From: Phoronis ovalis
Taxonomy: Eukaryota; Phoronida; Phoronidae
Direction of reading: 5' to 3'
DNA length: 21,885 nt
Assembly (NCBI GenBank): GCA_028565635.1
Contig: JAOXYB010094827.1
Location: 1-21,885, forward strand
The position numbers and the translations under genes were made by a program. The notes beneath the pieces were generated by a model. It did not search any database. It was not told the origin of the DNA and saw only the letters and a program-made list of their open reading frames with translations. Each line of letters opens with the position of its first letter. Positions within the stretch are counted from its first letter, which is position 1. Shown one piece after another: positions 1 to 8,800 of the stretch.

Positions 1-105
1 ACACCAAATTCTCAATTAATGGGGGTGTACGAATTTCAGAAATTATAAAATCTGAAAAAGGGGGTGTGTACGAATAACGGAGTTGTACGAATTGAGAAGA
101 ATTAC
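1..105. repeat. Short repeat cluster at left edge (TGTACGAAT x3)
   Basis: The 9-mer TGTACGAAT occurs three times, at 26-34, 67-75 and 84-92. The first two copies follow a G-run (GGGGGTGT). AATTCTCAATT near base 8 is mirrored by AATTGAGAA near base 90, so the block is roughly an inverted-repeat unit about 95 bp long. It lies inside the erlin intron or just upstream of it. It may be the end of a small transposable element, but no target duplication can be defined. Confidence 0.4.
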
Positions 106-755
106 CGTAACTAAAGGTTTTTAAATCTGTAATTTATTTTTTCTCTGAGAAGGTCATGTGACCTGTGCATTTTTAGGTTAAAGCATTAACTTTTCGAAAC
201 ATAAAATTCAAAAGAATATAAGAGAACAACCCCTCATACTACAGCTGAAACAGCAAACATTCCTTAGATATATAGCTACAAAAGCGTGTCTCAGATTTTA
301 GAAATTTTCTTGGTTTTGTCACCTCAATTTTGTAGATTTTTTTCTGATGCATGAACTTTGAAAATTCATATCTGTTGAACAAAGTAAAATTTCAAAAAAA
401 CTGCGTCACAGATTTGTAGTTATACAGGTAAAGATAATTTGTACAAAATTTCAACTATATACCTTTACTGCTTTTTGACTTACATTCTTTTACATTTCAA
501 AACTTAATGTTTAAGTGGCATTCTTTCAAAATATATAAATTATTCTTTTATCTGACTATCTTTTCATTTAATTAGCTAAAATTTAACTTAAAGTATCAGT
601 GCAAATAAATTTTGCCGAACAATATTCGCTATGTTAATTTCTTGACAACATTTTCAGCAAACTCAGAAATTGTAATATATGTTGCTGTTCAGTGCATGTT
701 ACTGACTAAATTAAAGAGCAAGCAGTTGTTCAAATATGCATCTATTTTATTCTAG
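106..755 (+). other. erlin intron, no internal gene seen
   Basis: AT-rich non-coding sequence that ends in the acceptor TTCTAG at 750-755. I looked for a further upstream erlin exon and found no stretch with the right phase and family resemblance, so the preceding exon probably lies outside the window. Confidence 0.6.
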
Positions 756-835
756 ATCAAACACACCTTGCGAAAATAAGGTCAGCAGCTGATGCACAGT
801 TATATAAAATACAAAAGGAAGCCGAAGCTAACCAG
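756..835 (+). CDS. erlin: erlin penultimate exon
   Basis: Acceptor TCTAG ends at 755 and donor CAG|GTATAT begins at 836. Only the third frame is open: two bases finish a split codon, then 26 codons encode a charged helix ending in EAEANQ. The exon ends in phase 0, which fits the next exon. Confidence 0.85.
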
Positions 836-1657
836 GTATATACATAACAAAATTTTCAGAGGTCAACAGTGTTCATACAATTATAGTGACTTGACTTAGC
901 TGAGGACATGTCTCTAATTAAGTCTAATGTCATCACCAAAGTCACCAAAATTATTTGCAAATAGTTTTATACATTAGACACTGACAACTATGAGGTGATA
1001 CCAATATTTTGACCACCCACTTGTAGGTATTACTGTTCACAGTAGCTCAAAATTATGCAGAAGAACTAAATTTGACCTACATTGCATGGGAATACAGCAG
1101 CTGTTTGTACTTCCATTATATTGATGCAAAACAGTAATTATTTAAAAGAAATAATTTTAGTGCCTGGCGTATGTGTATGGTCAAAAGCCATGTGTAGCAT
1201 CAGAAATGCACGAAATTTAAATTTATTTATTTTGCCTATTGGTAATTTATATCGTTATTTTTGGTGAAGTGTTTAATCTTACAGTCGCTTTTCATAAGTA
1301 AGCAACATTTATATTGTGTTAGCCATGGAATTATTTATATCCATGAAAATTAAGTCTCAACTTATAATGTGACATTGATAAAGTATGACAAACCCATTCT
1401 GTAAATTATCTGAACTGGTGATAGGCCATTTATTAAACTTGAGTTATAAATCTAAAACTAATATTAAAATCACAGATTATGTTCTGTTATTTTAATAGGT
1501 GAGATTGACTCCTGCTTTCTTAGAACTCAAGAAGTTTGAAGCCATAGCAGCCAACACAAAAGTATATTTTGGAGAACATATTCCAAAAATGTTTTTAGAT
1601 GGGATGACTGATGGCAGTACCAAGAAAAAAGTGGTGGGAGCTCAAGGAAATGTATAG
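756..1657 (+). CDS. erlin: Erlin (ER lipid-raft SPFH/prohibitin-family protein), 3' end of gene
   Basis: This is the last part of an erlin gene, joined from 756-835 and 1499-1657. It shows 78 residues of the C-terminus plus TAG. Erlins are ER-membrane proteins of the SPFH family that form large rings with their bulk in the ER lumen. In vertebrates they bind activated IP3 receptors and hand them to ERAD, and they restrain SREBP signalling. The visible segment is the end of the SPFH-distal helix ([20 protein letters not shown]) followed by the family's hallmark tail: [20 protein letters not shown], then [11 protein letters not shown]. Vertebrate erlins have closely similar LTPEYLELKKYxAIAxNxKIYFG and IPxMF blocks. 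After the MFLD-like motif the protein ends within about 20 residues, shorter than the vertebrate tails. Invertebrates usually have one erlin, so I do not assign type 1 or 2. The SPFH domain and N-terminal membrane anchor lie upstream of the window. Confidence 0.87.
836..1498 (+). other. erlin last intron
   Basis: A 663-bp AT-rich GT-AG intron ending TTTTAATAG. It contains no gene or recognisable repeat. Confidence 0.75.
1499..1657 (+). CDS. erlin: erlin terminal coding exon
   Basis: It opens in phase 0 directly after the AG at 1497-1498. It encodes 52 residues with the conserved LTPxxLELKK, AxxNTKxYFG and IPxMF blocks and ends in TAG at 1655-1657. The 3' UTR follows without an intron. Confidence 0.88.
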   Translation: MRLTPAFLELKKFEAIAANTKVYFGEHIPKMFLDGMTDGSTKKKVVGAQGNV

Positions 1658-1904
1658 AACATCATGGAAGTGTACTTTTTCCTGCCCCGTGCTTTAAAAA
1701 TAACTCAACTTTCCTCTCCTGTAATTTTACATGCAGATTTGTCTTAAAGTCGATCAGTAACTAATTTGGCTGTTAAATGGTCAAAAACTCTTAATACACA
1801 CACATTAACGATTTAACTTCAATTGTAAAATCGGAGATCAACAAAGAAATGACATTTTTTTGAGCAGCAAACAAATGATTACATATTCTTATATATTTTG
1901 ATTA

Positions 1905-1910
1905 AATAAA
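1905..1910 (+). terminator. Probable poly(A) signal of erlin
   Basis: A perfect AATAAA 250 bp after the erlin stop, followed by a GT-rich stretch around 1927-1942 that could serve as the downstream cleavage element. A second AATAAA at 2143-2148 is the alternative. Confidence 0.5.
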
Positions 1911-2899
1911 TCATCAATTTTAAAAGTATGTGTTTATATTGTCATCATAATGGCCAACACAAGGAAAATATCTTTGCCATTCTTTTTGATTCCAAAATTA
2001 CTACGAGAAAGAAATCTTTTGCAAACTTTGTTTTTCAGTAGAATACAAAATCTGACCTACAAGAAAAGCCTATTTTAGAAATAGGCCAAATTAGGTAATG
2101 TTCATCCTTAAATGTGGTTTTGAACTGCACATGATACTGTGAAATAAAGTATGATTTCTCCAGGTGCTAAGTTTATTATGTGCTGTCTGATGATCATCAT
2201 TTGTTTTAACTTTTAAAAGATTGCAAAATGCCTTGTTATGAATCAAATACTAAGTGTCCTATGAAAAAAATATTGTAAAAGCTTAGTACATTGTCCTCAG
2301 GGGAATGGAAGTGCCAAGAAATGCTTGAAAGTTGTTCTCTCTGTGTATTAGTATCATAGAACTGAATGAATAATATATGATAATACATAAAACATTACAT
2401 TCCTGCTTTTGAGACTTGAAAGAGATGAAACGTTTGCTATAATATGTAACCTCCCATTTAATTATGCCATATGAATGCAAAAATTCAAATTTCCTTAATT
2501 GAGGATGATTGTATGCACAACACGGTTTATATTTTGATTCTGATAGGAAAGTTATTGACATATGGCTTAATTAAAAATATTTTTAGTATGCAGTTTGAAA
2601 TGTTGACAGTTGTGGCTCTTGACTATCGTTTCGTTTATTTCATGTCCTATGAGACAACATTGAAACAGTCCAAGTGAATACTGCAAAATGTAGAAAAAAA
2701 ATTATAGCTGTATTTCTGTTTTGTATTCAATACTTTAGATGAAATTAAAAAAATTAAAGCATTGTCATTTTATGACATCACTGAACTGTTGTTATGTGTT
2801 TCACTTTGCTGCACAATCGATTACTTCAGTACTTGTGCATGTCACTCTGCGACTTGTTTAGATAAGGTGATTTACTGCGCGTTTTATTATTCCAGAAAC
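1911..2899. other. erlin-WAPL spacer, nothing gene-like
   Basis: AT-rich sequence with many stops in every frame. Short open frames at 2283-2561, 2471-2677 and 2762-2956 lack domain resemblance, splice context or composition bias, and look like chance. I see no RNA gene. Confidence 0.5.
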
Positions 2900-2904
2900 C
2901 TGAA

Positions 2905-3379
2905 CCCGGTGGGGTACTTGACAGAAAAGTTGACAGGGGTGTGCGTCCCAGGGTAAAAAACCCTGATCCTGTGGTAAATAAAGATTACAAAAAATATACC
3001 CTGTCGTAAATGAAAAAACATGAAAAATATACCCTGTTGTAAATAACTCTCCAGCTCCCGAAATAGACACCCTGTGTAAAATTCACTTGTGAATTATATA
3101 CCCTGTGATAAATAAATAGGGAAAAAATTACGAATATTAATTTTTCATACCTGTCGTAAATGAGTTTTCCAAGAAATACACCCTGTGTGGTAAGCGAATA
3201 TTTTTTGAAAATATACCCTGTGGTAAATATCCAACAAAAAGTATACCCTGTGGTAAATAATGCTTTGAGAAGCGTGAAAAACATACCCTGTGGTAAATGC
3301 CGGAGCTGAAAAAAGGGGGCCTATTGGGCGGCACATATATATATAGTGACTTTGAATGGCAGTACCCCTCCCCCCGTGG
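2905..3379. mobile_element. Non-autonomous inverted-repeat element with internal 16-bp motif array
   Basis: The left end is CCCGGTGGGGTACTTGACA (2905 on). The reverse complement of the right end starts CCACGGGGGGAGGGGTACTG. The two share CC..GG..GGGGTACT as imperfect terminal inverted repeats. The same 5-bp word CTGAA lies just outside both ends (2900-2904 and 3380-3384), as expected of a target-site duplication. Just inside the ends, GTGTGCGTCCCAGGG (left) and GTGCCGCCCAATAGG (right, reverse complement) also resemble each other. The interior is an array of a 16-bp motif. No transposase frame is present. From memory, widespread cnidarian, mollusc and hemichordate repeats share the GGGGTACT...GTGCCGCCC end structure; I could not check this. 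Confidence 0.72.
2967..3298. repeat. Interspersed array of ATACCCTGTGGTAAAT (10 copies)
   Basis: Copies begin at about 2967, 2996, 3029, 3067, 3098, 3147, 3176, 3213, 3243 and 3283. The last three are identical 16-mers. The others differ at one to three positions or carry small indels. Centre-to-centre spacing is 29-49 bp, and the sequence between motifs is not conserved, so this is not a simple minisatellite. The array fills the core of the element at 2905-3379 and causes the periodic peptides seen on the minus strand there, which are not genes. Confidence 0.85.
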
Positions 3380-3630
3380 CTGAACCGTGAGTTTAGCCCA
3401 GGTTATCCCCTTTAAATTCATGTAAACTTATTCCACTGTATAGTGGCGCCATCTGTTTTAAAACTTAATGTATAATTAGCCGTACGTTTTACAAGTTTTA
3501 GCTAAAATATAAATATCTATTTAGTGTCTAGCTTCTTATTTTTTAAAAACAGAGGGTGATGCGTTTGCGATATTACACGAACATTGAGTACGAAATCCGA
3601 GTTCAAATTGACTAGTTGCTTCCTTATCTC

Positions 3631-3670
3631 TACTGCGCATGCTCTGTTGTTGTATTTTCGAATATGGCGG
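3631..3670 (+). promoter_or_regulatory. Probable WAPL core promoter (NRF1-like and YY1-like sites)
   Basis: TGCGCATGCTC at 3634-3644 matches the NRF1 consensus (YGCGCAnGCGC) at all but one position. 20 bp downstream, AATATGGCGGT at 3661-3671 resembles the start-site-proximal YY1 element (AAnATGGCGGC). There is no TATA box. This pairing is typical of TATA-less housekeeping promoters. It lies about 120 bp before the first donor of the WAPL gene. The exact transcription start is inferred. Confidence 0.5.
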
Positions 3671-3786
3671 TGAAAGCAAAGTGGTGTTGGCTTTGTGAAT
3701 AAAATCGGTTGTTTCATCACAATCCCAAGCCAGTCTGTGACAATTATTAGATACAATCATTCGTGTAATCAAACGGAATACCTCAG
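3661..3786 (+). other. WAPL: WAPL non-coding first exon (5' UTR; start approximate)
   Basis: The donor CTCAG|GTATGG is at 3787 and its matching acceptor is TTTTCCAG at 4492-4499. Read in the WAPL frame, this exon has a stop (TGA at 3671-3673) and no ATG after it. Translation must therefore start at 4504 in exon 2. The 5' end is not visible in the sequence and is placed near the YY1-like motif. Confidence 0.5.
3664..3702 (+). other. 12-codon upstream ORF in WAPL leader
   Basis: ATG at 3664, inside the ATGGCGG motif, opens MAVKAKWCWLCE followed by TAA. It ends 88 nt before the WAPL ATG after splicing. If transcription begins upstream of 3664, this uORF would lower WAPL translation. If it begins within the YY1-like motif, the uORF is skipped. 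Confidence 0.4.
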
Positions 3787-4499
3787 GTATGGTGTGAGTA
3801 TTTATGTGGCTGTTAATTTTTATTCCCCGTTAATATGTCTCTTGTCTCTGTCTGACACCCCAACAGTTGTCAGAGAATGAGAAATCACCTATACATGACA
3901 CTGTTTGAGTACTGAGAAAGGCGTTAACTCAGAGTTAACCTTGTCAAACCTTAGCATTGCGAGTAAGAAGTTGGTTCAAACAAACTATAATCATCAATCT
4001 CCCAGTTATAGCTGGATGGCTTCTTATTTGAACTCCCAATTTTTTCCTAAACTGGCTAAAGCGCGTCTAAACGGTTATAATTAGGAATTAATATTATATT
4101 CTCTCTCTCTTCTTAAGAAAGCACAAGGAGTTTCATAACTTTACTTACCTATGAGGTGTTGGTTATATATAATATTAGACCCATTGGTTTTATGTGGCAA
4201 AAGTAAAAACTTCGCTGTCAAAGTTATCAATATTAAGATCAGTGTGAGGCAGTGTCAACTCTCTATGGATCCAAGTAGATCAAGATATTTATGTGCCATT
4301 CTTCATTTACGAATCAATTCATCTTTCAGCTTTTATCGTTTCCCTTGTGATTCTACCGTAATAATATCAGATTCTTCAGTTACTGAAGAATTACCAATTC
4401 ACATCACACATTGGCTTAATTGTCTTACTTCTCATAGTGAGAGCAACCATTGACATTAATGGACTGACTACAGAATTAATGCATTATTTTATTTTCCAG
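3787..4499 (+). other. WAPL intron 1
   Basis: A 713-bp GT-AG intron. It holds two small perfect palindromes (3923-3939 and 4371-4391) and a CT run near 4102. The 100-codon open frame at 4151-4453 has no family resemblance and is cut out with the intron. Confidence 0.6.
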
Positions 4500-4503
4500 T
4501 AAA

Positions 4504-5841
4504 ATGGCAGGCAAATTTGTAAATGTTCGAACATACGGACGAGACAGTAAAGACAAGGCTAGTTTGGCCTTTGATGATATGCTATCTGGTAAAGTGACGA
4601 CAACAAAAACAACATTAGGCAGATCTTCTTATAGGAATGCCCGTTTAAAGACTAATGAAGCTGAAGAACCGAAACGAAGAACACGGTCCAATTCTGATCC
4701 ATTTTCTTTTGATTCGGATGAGGATACTGGAAAAAGTCCAAAGAAACGCACTCAGACTCCTACGAAAAGTAGCAAATTGAGGGGAACAACATCTGGTTCA
4801 CCTTCTAAGGTATTCTATGGAAACAAAAAACAGAACTTGAAAGTGACAGATAAAAGGATATCTGATACTAAAATAGTAGCACAGAAAGGCTCAAAAGGTT
4901 TGATAACAACAGGTAAAGTAAATAAAAATGAAAATTCCACGAAAACAATGACAAGTTTACGAAGCACAGGCAATAAAAAACAGCTGTCAATCTTTGATTC
5001 ATTTCCAAGAAAACCAAGCACACGATCTAGTGACGATGCAGCAGCAGAGTTGGCAACTGATAAAAATAAAAAGACATCAAAATATTCATTTCTTAATCGA
5101 AAAAAGGAACAAGCTAAAAAATCTAGTGTAGATGATAATGAAGGAACTGATCGAACAACTAGGAGTTCGCCAGTTAAAAATAATGAAAACCAAAGCTGTC
5201 TTTCATATCTAAATGATCATAATAGCGAGGACAAAGAAACACTATCACCTTCAAAATATTCAACAATGTCTTGTCAAAAGAGCGAAAGTAATGAGCAAAG
5301 CACAAGAGCAAGGAATTCAAAAAACAGTCCTGTAAAATCTATACCTGGTTCCAAAAATACACTATCTGGCTCACAGAAAAGTAGTTTGTTAGACGACGAA
5401 AAAAGTGATCATGACACTGATACAGATATGGTGTCTAGTGATGATGAGCCAGTAATCTTCAATAAAGGCAGAGTAACTAAGACATTTAGTAAACAAGATT
5501 CTTTAAGCTCGGTGACATCATTACAGTCGACTGAGCCGACAAGTCCTATCAAAGTTGATCACACTTACAGTATAGACTCGATCGATGACGAAAAGTCACC
5601 AGTTAAGTTAAGACCAGATCACAGCTATACAAAACGAAAAGCTGATTCAGCAAGGAATACCTCAAGTCCTAAAAAGTCTAGATTATTAATTCAGCCTATA
5701 GAAGAACGAGAAATTTCTGTGAAAAAGCCAGCAGTAACCAGTCCATCTGTGGTTAAAAATAAAGTATTCAGACAGGTGGATTTAGATGCTAAAGAAAGAC
5801 CTCAAGCTAAAGCTATTGTATATGCCAAAAGTCCCAAAAAG
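4504..5841 (+). CDS. WAPL: WAPL coding exon 1: disordered N-terminal tail (residues 1-446)
   Basis: This exon encodes the whole regulatory tail. RTYGR at residues 9-13 sits where vertebrate WAPL has its PDS5-binding (K/R)TYSR motif. The next stretch ([18 protein letters not shown]) parallels the conserved FDEVFSxKxTT region. [10 protein letters not shown] (65-74) corresponds to the first FGF motif context of vertebrate WAPL, with Ser replacing Gly. Full CDK sites [ST]PxK lie at S78, T85, S99, S222, S248, S275, S347, S365, S388 and S443. An acidic SSDDE patch lies near 311-315. The donor is AAAAG|GTTGGT. Reading through it would stop five codons later, so the splice is required. Confidence 0.95.
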
Positions 5842-8800
5842 GTTGGTGATTACTGTAGATAAATCAATTTGTAATATTCTCCTTCACTGCAGTACCAGAA
5901 AAATTTTGTTTGATCTATCAATTTAGTGAAAAGTATTTCAACTAAAGTATTAGTCAAAAGCTAATTCTTTTGTTAACAATAAAATACCTTACCGTCATAT
6001 TTCAAATAATTGTAAACATAGCCAAAAATACTGAACCTGAACCTTTCATTTTAGCATAAAAAGTTTGCTGGTTTCTGGCAAGATCTCCATCAGCCTTTAA
6101 TGATAACGCACTTTATGCCCCTGTAAAATTATAAGACAAAAAGTCACGAGAGTAATGTTCCAAGTAATGTTCAGTTTTTGGCTATATTTGTATTAAATGT
6201 TATCAAGCCCGATTGTGACAGTTCTAATTCTTTTTTGTACCTTTAGACTTGTATACTAAAGTGATTTCACTATTTATTAAAGAATTGTTGCTTTCTTGTT
6301 TCAGGGATCCACTCCAACGAAGGCAGCTTATAATCCCAGAACTTGGAGAAATTCTGCAGCTAATGTAGAGGCTAGCAAAGTATTTATAAGACTTTCCTAT
6401 AAAAAATAAAATAGGCATTATGCACTATTTCAAATATTAAGAACTTAATACTGGAAAATAATAAACGGTGTAGCAATCATCTTCACTAGATTGTATAAAG
6501 GGTCCATCGACCAAGATTAGGAATAGCAGCTGCCGTTCATTTATAATAATCTTGGGTCACCACAAGAGGTCATCAGCACTTCTGAAGATGTCACAATGCT
6601 GTTAAACACTTGAAGTAGTTTATTGCATAATTGACTAACTACATTTAAAACATGGCTTAGCCAAAGGTAACGCATCAGCAGTTTCTGTTTAATTTTCAGC
6701 CTGCTCTTGAACAGTCACAGAGTTCATCATCTCAGGGCAGTGTGGCTGCTAGCTTTGAGGCAGACTTCTCTACTGAACCTCCTCTACTGAAACGATCGGT
6801 TACATGGCCACGAAAAACTTGGGACCAAACGCCTGTCACATCACTGAAGGTGAACAGAGACTACAAAGAGGTAACTGGTCACCCATTATATGATTTGTTG
6901 AAACATATCCAAAAATCCACTTTAAATAAACATATTCTAAATATTCTATAGCCTGAACAAAAAAAAAATTAGGTTTGTAACTGGATTGATGCGTTACCAG
7001 TTATGTACAGTACGATGTGGCTGATGTGGAAGAAGTTTACGTAACATATTTCATCACATGGTTAGACTGGATATATAATTCTTTTCAAGCACTGTAGTCT
7101 TGTACACTAAGTGTGTTGTTTATCTGTGTTCCCACCAGCTGAGGAAGCAGTGGAATAGGAAAGTTTGCAAGAATAGACTATGAGCATGTACTTGAGGGCA
7201 CCACCAGAAAATCCTAATGATCCTGGAATCCTCAGTTTTACATTCCTGTACAATAAACTTGTATGGTGCGTATGAAGAACTTTATGAATGAATCTCATGA
7301 GCATATGGAGAACTGTGTTATTGTTCATTCACAAAATGTGACATGGTTGGAACGTTTGGGTCCATGACTTCTCCATCAAGTGCATGCAAATGGTTTATTA
7401 GCACAGGCTGTTTTTATTCAACAGAAAAACACTACTACAAAGGGAGAACAATGCTTACCAAGAGCTTGTGAAGATCACTGACTATGTTGCTTTGTTTTCT
7501 AGTTATTCACAGTTGTACGTAATGTGAAGGAAGCCCATGAGTGTCAGGAACATGGTGAGGCTCAAGAGTTCGAAGACGATTTGCAGTATATCATGGATGG
7601 CATGCATGATACTCAAGCAACACCAGTCCGATGTCTCAGGTACACATTTCCTCATAATAAGTACTGTTATGTAATTGATGTACCAGTTTTTAGTCAATTC
7701 TGGTGACCAAATGCTGAATTGCAATTGAATTACTTAAATATCAAGCCCATTTTAATGAGAGAACAGCCAATATAGAGAAAATCTTCAATTTTTCTAAAAG
7801 GTTTTTGTTTAAATGTGGTATACTCTAACACAATTGCGGATTTTGTTCATCAAAGCTTACAGTTAACAGATTTCTTTCAAGTAACAAAGAATGCTCTAAA
7901 CACATTATTTGTGTATTTTTACATTACTGTCAATGTCCCTGTATTATAAATTACTTATATAATCCTTTAGTGAGAGCAATACTCAGTAAAAAAAATGTGC
8001 ATAATTGACCTTTTTAAGACATCAACAAACATAATGATCAATTATATTGAATAATGACCTTAATTTATGTAGTAAATGATGTGACACGTTTCTAATGACT
8101 AGTCTTTATGTCGCCACGTTACAATTTTGATTTAGTGACTTTGGACAGGTGAAAATAGTAGTACTTAATAACTTCCTTTGATCCATCAATATCAATTTTT
8201 ACATTTTCATAGCACTATAAGTTTAGCCAGCAAGTGTACCATGCCAGCATTTAGAATGCATCTCAGGGCGCAGAGTTCACTCACCAAAATCTTTGCTCTA
8301 CTACACGATGCAGCAAGCAAATCAGTAAGTTTTTGTTACATACCATTATTGTACCTCCAAATACAGAAGAGTGTTTAAAAATACATTTAGTAAATTTTTT
8401 CCATTGCTGTGCTTGAGGGTTCTAAATTGCTTAATCTGCAACTTTGGTATATATTAGATATCTAAAAATGCCAGTATTTACAAGCTGGATCAGCAGAAAA
8501 AAATTGTGGATCACAGGCAAACAAAGAAAACTAGATATTTTTTTTCTGATACGATGATTGAAAATATTCTTTATTTAGAGCTAGCTAAATGTAAAATATG
8601 ATACAAGTATTGAGGACTGTACTATTAAATATGATACAAGTATTGAGGGCTGTACTATTTAATATGATACAAGTATTGAGGGCTGTACTATTTAATATGA
8701 TACAAGTATTGAGGGCTGTACTATTTAAAATTACTACCAGGAGGCAGCTGTGTTCTCCCACCTCTAGTAATGACAACTATGTTCATGCTATCCCCCTTTA

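Noticed and set aside
2967-3298. CRISPR array
   Set aside because: The spaced repeats resemble one, but the motif is 16 bp, spacers vary in length, the host is an animal, and no cas genes are present. The array lies inside an inverted-repeat element.
2858-3421. Minus-strand open frames with periodic Thr-Thr-Gly-Tyr-Ile-Phe or Tyr-His-Arg-Val-Tyr-Phe peptides
   Set aside because: They are the 16-bp motif array of the transposable element read in different frames. The same repeat shows up in several frames with no start context or domain.
3444-3456. CTCF-like site (GGCGCCATCT) before the WAPL promoter, and TGCCATCTATAGG at 19206
   Set aside because: Each matches only part of the CTCF core. 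A cohesin link is tempting, but the matches are too weak to call.
3695-3880. Open frame extending the WAPL N-terminus upstream through exon 1
   Set aside because: It is in phase with the WAPL ATG after splicing, but it has no ATG and is closed by TGA at 3671-3673. Initiation at 4504 is the simple reading.
4151-4453. 100-codon open frame upstream of WAPL
   Set aside because: It lies in intron 1, has no homology or splice connection, and the WAPL reading frame does not use it.
7107-7328. Minus-strand gene in intron 4
   Set aside because: 73 codons with no family resemblance. The region looks like decayed non-coding DNA.
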